Shown here in pieces: positions 35,921 to 44,571 of a stretch of DNA of 64,000 bases. This stretch comes from Marinospirillum perlucidum (lineage in GTDB: Bacteria; Pseudomonadota; Gammaproteobacteria; Pseudomonadales; Halomonadaceae). The DNA lies in NCBI RefSeq assembly GCF_003336805.1, contig NZ_QFWJ01000001.1, forward strand, positions 310,001 to 374,000. Direction: 5' to 3'. Position 1 is the stretch's first letter, and the number at the start of each line of letters is the position of its first letter. The position numbers and the translations under genes were made by a program. Under the pieces are notes generated by a model. It saw nothing but the letters and a program-made list of their open reading frames with translations. It made no database searches and was not told the DNA's origin.

Positions 35921-38900
35921 CCGGGCAGGGTGGTTTGATCGGTCTGTTTTTACGCCATCGGCTGGCCAGTACCCTGCTGATTATCCTGATGTTGATGTCG
36001 GGTAGCTGGGCCTTGAATAAACTCAATACCCAGTTTTTCCCCAATTTTTCTTTGGATATCATCAGTGTGCGTGTGGTCTGGGTGGGAGCCAGCGCCGAAG
36101 ATGTGGAAACCGGGGTCACCCTGCCGCTGGAAAATGAACTTCGCACCGTGGACGGTCTCAAGTCAATGACGTCCACCTCTTCTTTGGGCATCGCGGCCAT
36201 TACTCTGGAATTCCGAGATGGCACCAACATGACCCAGGCTTTGGCTCAGGTGGAAGATCGGGTCGCACAGTTGCGCAATTTACCTGAAGCGGCCGAAACA
36301 CCGATTATCAGCCGGATCGTACGCTACGAACCCATTGCCCGTCTGTTGGTGTCCGGTCTTGAAGACCGGGAGGAAATGCGCACCCTGGCCCGTCAGTATG
36401 AGCAGGAATTACTGGATCTGGGAATCGAAAAAGTCGACTTTTCCGGTTTGCCCGAGCAGGAAATGGCCATTGAGGTGCCCCTGCAAAAACTGCTGACCCT
36501 GTCCCTAACCCCACGCCAACTCTCTGCTCAGTTAGCAGAATTCACTCTGGATCAACCCGCCGGTCTGGTGGGGCGTAATCAGGGGGGGCGTCAACTGCGG
36601 GTTCTGGAGCAGGCCCGTGATGAAAATTCTTTTGCCGAGCTGCCCATTCGTGTGGGTGCCGACGAAGGCCTGCTGCGTCTGGGTGACTTTGCCCACATCG
36701 AAAAACGCCCGCGTGACGGGGAAACCCTGATCCGTTACCGGGGTGAGCCGGCAGTGGAACTCTGGCTGCAAAGAACCGAATCCACCGATGCCCTGGAAGC
36801 GGCTCGTCTGTTTAATGATTGGCTGGAAGAAACCCGAGCCAGTAAGCCGCCCCAGGTGGAATTGACCGTCTATGACCAGTTGTGGGAATTGATCGACGAG
36901 CGGATTCGCTTGCTGCTGAAAAATGGCATCGGGGGCCTGGTCCTGGTGGTGGGCATTCTCTTTCTGTTTCTAAGCGGCCATCTGGCCCTGCGGGTGGCCC
37001 TGGGTATCCCCATCGCTTTTACCACCGCTTTCGTTACCCTCTGGCTGTTCGGTGGCAGTATCAACATGATCTCCCTGTTCGGCTTTATCATGGCACTGGG
37101 GATCATCGTGGATAACGCCATCGTCGTGGCCGAGCATGCCTACACCCTGCGCAGCCAGGGTTACTCTGCTGAAGAGGCCGCCGAAGAGGGCGCTCACCGG
37201 ATGCTGGGGCCGGTTATTGCCGCCTCCTTGACTACCGTGGCGGCCTTCTTTCCCCTGATGCTGGTGGGTGGGGTTATCGGCAACATCATGTTTGAGATTC
37301 CCCTGGTGGTGATCTGTGTGATCCTGGCGACCCTGGTGATCAGCTTTCTGATCCTCCCGCATCAATTGAAGCGGGGGTTGGCTGTTGATCCGGCGGAGTT
37401 GGACCAGCCTGCAGAAAAGGGAATCAGTGCCCGTTTCGAACAGGGACTGGAAGACTTTCGTGATCACCGCTTTCGTCGCTGGGTTACTCGGGCGGTTGAG
37501 CGCAAGGGCTTAACGCTGGCTTCGGCCTTGGCTCTGCTGATTCTCTCGGTCGGGCTGCTGGCTGGTGGTCGTGTCGGTTTTACTTTCTTTCCCAGCCCGG
37601 ATGGCACCACCTTGAGAGCCAATGTGGCTTTTGTGGCTGGTACGGCACCCGATAAGGTGGAAGCCTTCATGCAGGAATTGGATGCCTCCTTGCTAGAAGC
37701 TGAAGAAGCCCTGGGTGAAGCCATCATCCAAACCCGGGTCACCCGCTTGGGGCAGCAACTGAGTCAGGAAGGTAATGCGCCCCGGGGTAATCAATTTGCA
37801 TCCCTGTTGGTGGAGGTGACTTCGCCGGACAGTCGTGAAGTCAGTAACCAGGATTTGATTGATGCCTGGAATGCCCGTCTGCCTTCTGCGCCAGGTCTGG
37901 ATTCAGTATTGGTGACGGCTGTTACCGGAGGGCCACCCGGTCGGGATGTGGATGTCCGCCTGGAAGGGGGAACTGCCGAAGAACTCAAAGCAGCGGCCCT
38001 GGAATTGGCCGGACGCATGCAGGATATCCCCGGACTCTATGCCGTTGAAGATGACACCCCCTATGGTCGGGAACAGCTGCTGCTGCGCCTGACCCCTGAA
38101 GCCATGGCGCTGGGCTATTCGCCGCGTTCGCTGGCTGCCGAGCTGAGAGGCTTTTTTGATGGCAGTCTGGTGCAGTTGTATCAGGATGGTCTGGATGAAG
38201 TGGAAGTCAGGGTACGCCTGCCTGATGAGGAGCGCTTCAAGGCTTCGATTCTTCAGGATCTGGCCTTGCCACTGCCCAACAGTGAAGGCTGGGTGCCCCT
38301 GCAGCAGTTGATTCAGTTGGATTTTCAGCCGGGTTTTGAAACCCTGCGTCATGCTGATGCACGTCTGGCCATACATGTTTCCGGCGAAGTCGACCGCGCC
38401 CAGGGCAATGCGGGACAGATCCGAGCCGGTCTGGCTCAGGAAGTGCTGCCGGAGTTGGCTGACAAGCACAGTATCGACTGGTCCTTCCAGGGGCGGGCCG
38501 TAGACCAGCAGGAAACCCTGGGGGATATGCAAATGGGGCTGTTGTTTGCCCTGGCTGCCATCTTTATCGTCTTGGCCTGGATGTTTGCCAGCTATCTGCT
38601 GCCCCTGGTGGTGATGGCCATCATTCCTTTTGGGCTTCTGGGGGCGACCCTGGGCCACTTTCTGATGAACATCGAGCTGACCATCCTGTCGCTCTTTGGT
38701 CTCTTTGGCTTGACCGGGATTGTGGTCAATAACTCAATTATATTGGTGAGCTTTTATCAAGGGCTGCGCCAGGAAGGGCTGGGGCGTGAAGAGGCGATTA
38801 TCGAAGCGGCCTGCCAGCGTTTAAGAGCGGTTTTGATCACCTCGACCACAACGATTGTCGGTCTGGTGCCTTTGCTGTTTGAGACTTCGGTTCAGGCTCA

Positions 38901-39030
38901 GTTCCTCATCCCCATGGCTGTTTCCATAGTCTTTGGTCTGGCGGTGGCCACCTTGTTGGTTCTGGTGGTGATCCCGGCACTGCTGGCCTGGGTGGAAAAA
39001 TGGCGGGATCGCCTGGAAAGCAGCGCTTGA
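35917..39030 (+). CDS. RND efflux pump inner-membrane transporter (HAE/AcrB family)
   Basis: A 1037-residue, 12-TM, proton-driven exporter with two duplicated halves and two large periplasmic loops. The TM4 proton-relay aspartates appear as MALGIIVDNAIVVAEHAY (a single D in IVDNAIV). The TM10-11 region has LFGLTGIVVNNSIILV. The adaptor and pump overlap by four bases (ATGA). Because TM4 carries only one Asp where AcrB has two, this belongs to the HAE-like subgroup often annotated as an acriflavin-resistance relative. Substrate is unknown. The PsrA-like gene downstream may tie it to fatty acids. Confidence 0.92.
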   Translation: MTGQGGLIGLFLRHRLASTLLIILMLMSGSWALNKLNTQFFPNFSLDIISVRVVWVGASAEDVETGVTLPLENELRTVDGLKSMTSTSSLGIAAITLEFRDGTNMTQALAQVEDRVAQLRNLPEAAETPIISRIVRYEPIARLLVSGLEDREEMRTLARQYEQELLDLGIEKVDFSGLPEQEMAIEVPLQKLLTLSLTPRQLSAQLAEFTLDQPAGLVGRNQGGRQLRVLEQARDENSFAELPIRVGADEGLLRLGDFAHIEKRPRDGETLIRYRGEPAVELWLQRTESTDALEAARLFNDWLEETRASKPPQVELTVYDQLWELIDERIRLLLKNGIGGLVLVVGILFLFLSGHLALRVALGIPIAFTTAFVTLWLFGGSINMISLFGFIMALGIIVDNAIVVAEHAYTLRSQGYSAEEAAEEGAHRMLGPVIAASLTTVAAFFPLMLVGGVIGNIMFEIPLVVICVILATLVISFLILPHQLKRGLAVDPAELDQPAEKGISARFEQGLEDFRDHRFRRWVTRAVERKGLTLASALALLILSVGLLAGGRVGFTFFPSPDGTTLRANVAFVAGTAPDKVEAFMQELDASLLEAEEALGEAIIQTRVTRLGQQLSQEGNAPRGNQFASLLVEVTSPDSREVSNQDLIDAWNARLPSAPGLDSVLVTAVTGGPPGRDVDVRLEGGTAEELKAAALELAGRMQDIPGLYAVEDDTPYGREQLLLRLTPEAMALGYSPRSLAAELRGFFDGSLVQLYQDGLDEVEVRVRLPDEERFKASILQDLALPLPNSEGWVPLQQLIQLDFQPGFETLRHADARLAIHVSGEVDRAQGNAGQIRAGLAQEVLPELADKHSIDWSFQGRAVDQQETLGDMQMGLLFALAAIFIVLAWMFASYLLPLVVMAIIPFGLLGATLGHFLMNIELTILSLFGLFGLTGIVVNNSIILVSFYQGLRQEGLGREEAIIEAACQRLRAVLITSTTTIVGLVPLLFETSVQAQFLIPMAVSIVFGLAVATLLVLVVIPALLAWVEKWRDRLESSA

Positions 39031-39060
39031 CCCCAGCGGGCTCTTCTCGGATAATGTTTT

Positions 39061-39072
39061 AAACATCTGTTT
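39061..39072. promoter_or_regulatory. Candidate PsrA operator upstream of psrA
   Basis: AAACATCTGTTT at 39061-39072 fits the published PsrA box (C/G)AAAC-N2-4-GTTT(G/C) in its AAAC-N4-GTTT core. It lies inside overlapping palindromes (TGTTTTAAACA and TGTTTAAACA, about 39055-39077), 13 bases upstream of the psrA start. This predicts autoregulation. Confidence 0.5.
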
Positions 39073-39089
39073 AAACATGCGGAGAGCCC

Positions 39090-39743
39090 ATGGCCCAGTC
39101 CGATACTGTGACCCGAATTCTGGATACTGCAGAAGCCCTGTTTGCTGAAAAGGGCTTTGCAGAAACCTCATTGCGCACCATTACCGGTAAAGCCAAGGTG
39201 AATCTGGCTGCCGTCAATTATCATTTTGGTTCCAAGAAAGCCCTTATCCAGGCCGTTTTTGCCCGCTATCTGGATCCTTTTTGCGAGCAGTTCAATAATG
39301 AGTTGAATCAGCTGGAAAAACGCGGTGGCGTCACCCTGGAAGAACTCCTAGAAGTGCTGGCGCGTACCACCATCAGTGTTCCCGCCAGTAAAGGCAGCCT
39401 GTCGGTGTTCATGCGTCTTCTCGGTCTGGCCTACACCCAGGCACAGGGGCATATGCGCCGCTATCTGCAAGAGCATTATGGTCAAACCTTTGCCCGTTTC
39501 ACCCAACAGCTGAAACTCTGCACCCCGGATTTACCCGATGCCGAGCGTTTCTGGCGTATTCACTTCATGCTGGGTTCGGTGGTTTTTACCATGTCCTCCC
39601 TGGAAGCCTTGAGAGACATTGCCTTCAATGATTACGATGAAAAAACTCGGATTCGTGATCTGGTTGCCCGCCTTTTGCCGGTCGTGACAGCCGCGATGCA
39701 GGCTCCGGTACCAGCTTTACCTGCTACCGGAGATGCGGCCTAG
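39090..39743 (+). CDS. psrA: TetR-family regulator, PsrA-like
   Basis: A 217-residue TetR-type repressor. The N-terminal HTH reads ILDTAEALFAEKGFAETSLR, then NLAAVNYHFGSKKALIQAVF. The N-terminal ~60 residues and middle motifs FMRLLGLAYTQAQGHMRRYL and FWRIHFMLGSVVF closely follow Pseudomonas PsrA. PsrA senses long-chain fatty acids and controls beta-oxidation genes and, in Pseudomonas, rpoS. Here it lies 59 bases downstream of the RND pump and probably has its own promoter with a PsrA-type box. Whether it also controls the pump is inference. Confidence 0.85.
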   Translation: MAQSDTVTRILDTAEALFAEKGFAETSLRTITGKAKVNLAAVNYHFGSKKALIQAVFARYLDPFCEQFNNELNQLEKRGGVTLEELLEVLARTTISVPASKGSLSVFMRLLGLAYTQAQGHMRRYLQEHYGQTFARFTQQLKLCTPDLPDAERFWRIHFMLGSVVFTMSSLEALRDIAFNDYDEKTRIRDLVARLLPVVTAAMQAPVPALPATGDAA

Positions 39744-39759
39744 TTAAATCGGGGGGTAG

Positions 39760-40311
39760 ATGAAGACTCTTGCCGAGCTGCTGCAGACAGCACCCAAAAC
39801 TCCGCAACAAGACTGGTTGCTGGCTGAGGTAGCAACCCAGCAATTACACCTGCTGAATCCTGCTGGCGTAGTGCTGGCCAGCTGGCCGCTATCCACGGCC
39901 AAGGCTGGCTTGGGTGAGTTGGAAGGCAGTGGTTGCACGCCTCGCGGCTGGCATCGAATCCGAGCTTGTATCGGTCGGGGGGAAGATCCCCGAGCGGTTT
40001 TTCGCGGACGGCGTCCCACCGGTGAAATCTGGTCGCCTGAGCTGAATGCCCGCTTCCCCCAAAGAGACTGGATCCTGGGGCGGATTCTCTGGCTGTGCGG
40101 TGAAGAAAAAGGCTTTAACCGAGGTGGTCAGGTTGATAGTCAAAGACGTTATATCTACCTGCATGGCACTCCCGACGACCAGCCTTTGGGCGTGCCTCTT
40201 TCTCATGGTTGTATCCGCTTGCAGCCAGATCAGCTGCTGGAAGTTTTTGATCAGGTGCAACCCGGAACGCTGGTCTTGATCACGGCGGCACAGATTCTTT
40301 GGGATCACTGA
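39760..40311 (+). CDS. L,D-transpeptidase family protein (YkuD)
   Basis: A 183-residue YkuD-domain protein. The catalytic motif HGTPDDQPLGVPLSHGCIRL (His, then S-H-G-C-x-R with the active Cys) lies near residues 130-150. The domain fills almost the whole protein (~15-178). No signal peptide or anchoring domain is visible, odd for an enzyme that cross-links or anchors peptidoglycan in the periplasm. It follows psrA by 16 bases after a GGGGGGTAG site and may be co-transcribed. Its 3' end overlaps the convergent LysE gene by seven bases. Confidence 0.8.
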   Translation: MKTLAELLQTAPKTPQQDWLLAEVATQQLHLLNPAGVVLASWPLSTAKAGLGELEGSGCTPRGWHRIRACIGRGEDPRAVFRGRRPTGEIWSPELNARFPQRDWILGRILWLCGEEKGFNRGGQVDSQRRYIYLHGTPDDQPLGVPLSHGCIRLQPDQLLEVFDQVQPGTLVLITAAQILWDH

Positions 40312-40931
40312 AGAATCATCACCACGCAGGCGGCTGTCATGCCGCCCATTCCCCGATTAAACCAGCGCCAGTGGTTTTCACTTTTCAAGATGCGGCTGAC
40401 TGCTGTGCCCAGACCGGCCCAGAGACAAATGCAGGGTAGAACCACCAGGGCGCTGATTCCCGCGAGAAGCAGGGCATTGAAAAGCAGTTGTCCCTGATTG
40501 GGTAAAAAACCAGCCATCAGGGTAATCCCCATCACCCAGGCCTTGGGATTGGCAAACTGGAAGCCAGCAGCCTGCCACCAGGTCAGGGGGCGGCCCTGAT
40601 ACTCAAGGTCGATGACAGGGGGTGGTGCCTTGGCGATTTTCCAGGCCAGCCAGAGCAGATAAAGACTGCCCAGCAGTTTCAGGCCGGTTTGTAGCAGCGG
40701 AAATTGCTCGAACAGCTTGCCCAGCCCGAGTGCCAAGAGCACGAATAGAAACAGGCAGCCCAGACTGATTCCGGCAATATGGGGTAGGGTTCGGCGAAAA
40801 CCATAGTTGGCTCCCGAGGCCGTCAGCATGATGTTGTTGGGGCCGGGAGTCAGGGTCATGCTGATCATATAGAGGCAGGCTGCACCCAGCAGGGTCAGAC
40901 TTTCCGGGGTCCAGTTCCAACCGCTTTCCAT
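40305..40931 (-). CDS. LysE/RhtB-family amino acid exporter
   Basis: A 208-residue inner-membrane protein with six hydrophobic segments. The N-terminus has the family signature MISMTLTPGPNNIMLTASG, then RRTLPHIAGISLGC, LGSLYLLWLAWKIA and FQFANPKAWVMGITLM. Members export amino acids, homoserine lactones or related metabolites; specificity is unknown. It is divergent from a MocR-type regulator, a pairing common for LysE exporters, which suggests control by that regulator. Confidence 0.88.
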   Translation of the reverse strand: MESGWNWTPESLTLLGAACLYMISMTLTPGPNNIMLTASGANYGFRRTLPHIAGISLGCLFLFVLLALGLGKLFEQFPLLQTGLKLLGSLYLLWLAWKIAKAPPPVIDLEYQGRPLTWWQAAGFQFANPKAWVMGITLMAGFLPNQGQLLFNALLLAGISALVVLPCICLWAGLGTAVSRILKSENHWRWFNRGMGGMTAACVVMILQ

Positions 40932-40965
40932 TGCTTTCTCCTTGATTAAACGCTAAATTGTATGG

Positions 40966-40981
40966 ATTCAATTTATTGAAT
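40966..40981. promoter_or_regulatory. Palindrome in the LysE/MocR divergent region
   Basis: ATTCAA-TTTA-TTGAAT is a perfect 6+6 inverted repeat 34 bases upstream of the LysE start and within 118 bases of both starts. It is a candidate GntR/MocR site. This is inference from position. Confidence 0.3.
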
Positions 40982-41049
40982 GTGTTTTTTGATTGGTGAC
41001 AATTTAGCTTATCGTTTCGATATAAAACTGCAATCGGATTATTGATACC

Positions 41050-42480
41050 ATGACAATTGATCTGCAGGAGAAAGCCAAACGCCGTTGTAGCTGGTTGCCT
41101 GACTTGAACGCCTATTCGGGGCCTCGCTACAAGGCCTTGGCTGCAGCCCTGGCTGAGGCGATCGACCAGGGAGATCTGGCTGCTGATATGCGTTTGCCCC
41201 CGCAAAGACTGCTGGCTGATGCCCTGGGAGTTACCACCGGCACGGTGACACGGGGTTATGCCGAGGCAGAGCGCCGCGGTCTGGTGGAGGCCAGGGTGGG
41301 CAGTGGCACCTATGTCTATGACCGCCAGGATGATCAGCGCCCCAACTTCTATCACCTGCAGGCCGAGAACGAAGACAACCGCCTGGATTTATCGCTTAGC
41401 TTGATGGTGCCTTCCCCGCAGCGTTTGCAGGGGTTGCAGCAGGCCCTGCAAACGTTGATCGAGGACCCGCTGCAATTGGCTGAAGTGCTGGCCTATCAAT
41501 CCGAGCGGGGCCAACCCCAGCAACTGGCTGTATTTTGTGACTGGTTCCAGCGCCTGGGGATCCCTATTGATCCTGACCAGTTGGTGGTCACCGATGGTGG
41601 GCAGCATGGCATTTTTCTTTCTCTGCAGGCACTGCTGGCTCCCGGCGAGCTGCTGGTCACCGATCAGCTGACCTATCCGGGAGTGATTGCTGCTGCTCGT
41701 GAGCTGCATCTGCGCCATCAGGGGATTCCTAGGGATGCTCAAGGCATGGATATGCAGGCGCTGGAGCGCCTTTGCCAGCAGCAAAAACCCCGAGCGGTTT
41801 ACATCATGCCGGATCAAAACAACCCCACGGGTTACTGCCTGTCGGCTGAACGACGCAAAGAACTGGTGGCCTTGGCACGGCAGTATGATTTCTGGATTAT
41901 CGAGGATGCCGTCCAGTTTATGCCGCCCGAGTTCCGGCAAGAGCGTTTGGCTGACTTGGCACCGGAACGATGTGTTTATCTATTCAGCACCTCGAAAATA
42001 CTGGCCGGAGGCCTCAGGGTAGGTGTCCTGGCGGCCCCCAAAACCCAACTGCCGCGTTTGACTGCTGCCTTGCGGGCCCACTGCTGGATGGCCCCGCCAC
42101 TGATGGTAGCCCTGACCTGTGCCTGGATCGAATCAGGAGAGGCCGATCAGTTGCTGGAATGGCAATGGCAGGAGTTACGGGCGCGTCAGGAGCTGGTATC
42201 CCAGGAGCTTGAAGGTGCCGATTTTTCCCGTCATCCGGCCGGGTTTGTGGTCTGGTTGCAACTGCCGGGGGACTGGCAGACCGGTGAATTTGTGAGAGCT
42301 GCGGCCGATGCCGGAGTAAGGGTTTTGGGAGCGGAGCCTTTTAGTGTCGGTAGTCAACCGGTGCCCCGGGCTGTGCGCTTGTGCGTCAGTCCTCCGGCCA
42401 ATCGCGATCGTTTGCGTGAGGCCTTGCAAAGGCTGCAGGCCTTGTTAAAAAGCCCACCGAGGGGGCGGGCTGTTTTTTGA
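41050..42480 (+). CDS. MocR-type transcriptional regulator (GntR HTH + aminotransferase domain)
   Basis: A 476-residue fusion. The N-terminal GntR winged helix (RYKALAAALAEAIDQGDL, then RLPPQRLLADALGVTTGTV) covers residues ~25-95. The C-terminal type I PLP aminotransferase-like domain (~115-470) has PDQNNPTGYCLS and the PLP-Lys motif FSTSKILAGGLRVGVL. Such regulators sense PLP adducts and amino acids. It is divergent from the LysE exporter. Its last codons (SPPRGRAVF) and stop overlap the terminator hairpin. Confidence 0.9.
   Translation: MTIDLQEKAKRRCSWLPDLNAYSGPRYKALAAALAEAIDQGDLAADMRLPPQRLLADALGVTTGTVTRGYAEAERRGLVEARVGSGTYVYDRQDDQRPNFYHLQAENEDNRLDLSLSLMVPSPQRLQGLQQALQTLIEDPLQLAEVLAYQSERGQPQQLAVFCDWFQRLGIPIDPDQLVVTDGGQHGIFLSLQALLAPGELLVTDQLTYPGVIAAARELHLRHQGIPRDAQGMDMQALERLCQQQKPRAVYIMPDQNNPTGYCLSAERRKELVALARQYDFWIIEDAVQFMPPEFRQERLADLAPERCVYLFSTSKILAGGLRVGVLAAPKTQLPRLTAALRAHCWMAPPLMVALTCAWIESGEADQLLEWQWQELRARQELVSQELEGADFSRHPAGFVVWLQLPGDWQTGEFVRAAADAGVRVLGAEPFSVGSQPVPRAVRLCVSPPANRDRLREALQRLQALLKSPPRGRAVF
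42447..42478 (+). terminator. Terminator overlapping the 3' end of the MocR gene
   Basis: AGCCCACC (42451-42458) and GGCGGGCT (42464-42471), with one A/C mismatch, are followed by GTTTTTTG. The stem and T-run lie inside the last codons of the gene, so the final residues are encoded by the terminator. It ends four bases before the convergent DUF3334 gene. Confidence 0.75.
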
Positions 42481-42483
42481 TTC

Positions 42484-43179
42484 CTAGATACCCAGATCGT
42501 CCATCAGGTCATCGTTACTGTCGTTTTCCAGGTTTTCCTTGACCTTCTTCTCTTCCCTTTCGCGGTTTTCCTCGAGGATGTCATCGGGGTCTTCCAGAGC
42601 CACTTCATCAAAGTCATGCAGTTTGATGAATTCGGTCTTGTCCATGGACAGTTCCATGTAGAAGATATTGTTATCTTCGGTACTGAAAGTGACCCGGCGC
42701 GACTGGGGTTGATCCAGGGTGGTGTTAACCGAAATCTGGACCTGCTTGTTGATCGCCATCATCTTGGGCTGGCTTTGGGTGATAGAGGTACGCAGCTGGT
42801 GACGAACCTTGTTGGTAAAATCACCGACGATCTGGTTCATGATTTCACCCATGACGTTACCCACTTCATCCGATGTGTGGTATTGCGCCAGTTCATTTTC
42901 CGGCATGCCCATGCTCAGCAGGTATTTGCGGTAGATTTCCATAGCCGCTGCCGCAGTGAAATTGATAATCACCAGGCCGGAAAAACCTCCGTCAAAAATG
43001 ACGAAGCAGCCGATATCCGGACGCAGACAGGTCTTGTTGATCTTTTGCACCATGGGAGAGTAGGAAACTTCCCGGTTGCCAGCATTGCCAAGCACGTCGG
43101 TAACAGAATGGCAGAGAATCAGCAGAACTTCTTCGGTGGTGACAGAACGGGAGCGTTTGGCAGTTGCTAGAGGGGTCAC
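42484..43179 (-). CDS. DUF3334 protein with CheX/CheC-type phosphatase signature and CheZ-like C-terminus
   Basis: A 231-residue protein I recognise as DUF3334. GTG at 43179 follows GTGAGGTAAAC. Residues ~58-130 look like a CheX fold: IGCFVIFDGGFSGLVIINFT, then a helix with GNVMGEIMNQIVGDF. The CheC/CheX active-site pattern [DS]-x3-E-x2-N-x22-P is met as N-x3-E-x2-N-x22-P (E and N of GEIMN, P of SQPKMM), with Asn at the first position. The acidic tail ends NDDLMDDLGI, much like the CheY-binding CheZ terminus DDLLDSLGF. No cheZ is in the window. The proposed role as a CheY-P phosphatase is inference. Confidence 0.7.
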   Translation of the reverse strand: MTPLATAKRSRSVTTEEVLLILCHSVTDVLGNAGNREVSYSPMVQKINKTCLRPDIGCFVIFDGGFSGLVIINFTAAAAMEIYRKYLLSMGMPENELAQYHTSDEVGNVMGEIMNQIVGDFTNKVRHQLRTSITQSQPKMMAINKQVQISVNTTLDQPQSRRVTFSTEDNNIFYMELSMDKTEFIKLHDFDEVALEDPDDILEENREREEKKVKENLENDSNDDLMDDLGI

Positions 43180-43232
43180 GTTTACCTCACTTGTCAGTTG
43201 CTAAAACTGGTTTTTATTTTCCACTTTCCATC

Positions 43233-43865
43233 TTACTCAGTTTTGTCTTTAAATTCACATAAATCTTCAAGGATACAGCTTAAACACTTGGGCTTGCGGG
43301 CAACGCAGGTGTAGCGGCCATGCAGGATCAGCCAGTGGTGAGCGTCCTTCTTGAATTCCCTGGGGGTATGCCTCAGCAACTTTTGTTCCACTTCATCAAC
43401 ATTTTTGCCCTTGGCGATTCCCGTGCGGTTGCTGACCCGAAAAATATGGGTATCCACGGCAATGGTAGGCTGGCCAAAGGCTGTATTGAGTACGACATTG
43501 GCGGTTTTTCGACCGACACCGGGCAGGGCTTCCAGCGCCTTACGGGTTTGCGGTACTTCGCCCTGATGTTTTTCCACCAGAATCCGGCAGGTTTTCATCA
43601 GGTTCTCAGCCTTGGTGTTATAGAGGCCGATGGTTTTTATATACGCCTTGAGCTGGTCCAATCCCAGATCCAGAATTGCCTGGGGTGTATTGGCCACCGG
43701 GAAAAGACGTGCGGTGGCCTTGTTGACACCGACATCCGTGGCCTGGGCGGAAAGCAGAACCGCTGACAGGAGCTCAAATGGAGAGGTCCAGTTCAACTCG
43801 GTGGTGGGTTCAGGGTTGGCCGCTCTCAAGCGGGTAAATATCTCGAGGCGTTTTGCGGCATTCAT
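43233..43865 (-). CDS. nth: Endonuclease III
   Basis: A base-excision-repair glycosylase/AP lyase (210 aa) that removes oxidised pyrimidines. The helix-hairpin-helix with catalytic Lys is [18 protein letters not shown], followed by [11 protein letters not shown] with the catalytic Asp. The C-terminal [4Fe-4S] loop has C-x6-C-x2-C-x5-C ([17 protein letters not shown]). Length equals E. coli Nth. It overlaps the end of rnfE by four bases, the usual rnf-nth arrangement. Confidence 0.97.
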   Translation of the reverse strand: MNAAKRLEIFTRLRAANPEPTTELNWTSPFELLSAVLLSAQATDVGVNKATARLFPVANTPQAILDLGLDQLKAYIKTIGLYNTKAENLMKTCRILVEKHQGEVPQTRKALEALPGVGRKTANVVLNTAFGQPTIAVDTHIFRVSNRTGIAKGKNVDEVEQKLLRHTPREFKKDAHHWLILHGRYTCVARKPKCLSCILEDLCEFKDKTE

Positions 43866-44569
43866 GATGAAGTCATCCTGACACGACGGCTGGTTTTATC
43901 TGTGGCAAGAATTTCAGGCTTCTGGCGTTTCTTGGCCTGGGCATCGATTAAATTCTTCAGGGCAATCAGCAGGCCGGTGCCAAAGAAGGCGCCGGGTGGT
44001 AGTACCATCAAAAGCACCTGGAAATCGGTAAAAAAGATGATTTCCCAGTCGGCTGCTCTAGGGCCAAAAAGCAATTCCATGCCGCTGAACAGGGTTCCCT
44101 GACCGAGAATTTCGCGAAAGGCTCCCAGCAACACTAGCACGCTGGTAAAACCCAGAGAGACCATCAGGGCATCATGCAGTGCAGGGAGGGGCTTGTTTTT
44201 GCTGGCAAAGGCATCGGCACGGCCCAGAATCATGCAGTTGGTCACGATCAGGGGAATAAAGATGCCCAGGATCTGGTAAAGCTCGTAGGTAAAAGCCTGC
44301 ATCAGCAGTTCGGCACAGGTCACGAAAGAAGCAATGATCATGACAAAAGCAGGTAGACGAACATTAGCGGGCACCAGATTGCGAATCAGGGAAACCGAGA
44401 AGTTGGACCCCAATAAAACCAGCAGGGTAGCCAGTCCCAATCCCAAGGCATTGACAAAGGTACTGGTTACCGCCAGCAGGGGGCAGAGACCCAGCAATTG
44501 AACCAGAGCCGGATTGTTGCTCCAGAGGCCGTCCGCAGCGATCTGGCGATAAGAGGGGCTGGTTGACAT
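43862..44569 (-). CDS. rnfE: Rnf electron transport complex subunit E
   Basis: A 235-residue integral membrane subunit of the ion-translocating ferredoxin:NAD oxidoreductase (Rsx in E. coli, which keeps SoxR reduced). Six hydrophobic segments; family motifs [46 protein letters not shown]. Start [11 protein letters not shown] at 44569 follows GAGGAGG, two bases after the rnfG stop; a longer frame upstream lies inside rnfG and is not used. RnfA and RnfE are homologous, with mirrored topology. Confidence 0.95.
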   Translation of the reverse strand: MSTSPSYRQIAADGLWSNNPALVQLLGLCPLLAVTSTFVNALGLGLATLLVLLGSNFSVSLIRNLVPANVRLPAFVMIIASFVTCAELLMQAFTYELYQILGIFIPLIVTNCMILGRADAFASKNKPLPALHDALMVSLGFTSVLVLLGAFREILGQGTLFSGMELLFGPRAADWEIIFFTDFQVLLMVLPPGAFFGTGLLIALKNLIDAQAKKRQKPEILATDKTSRRVRMTSS

Positions 44570-44571
44570 GA

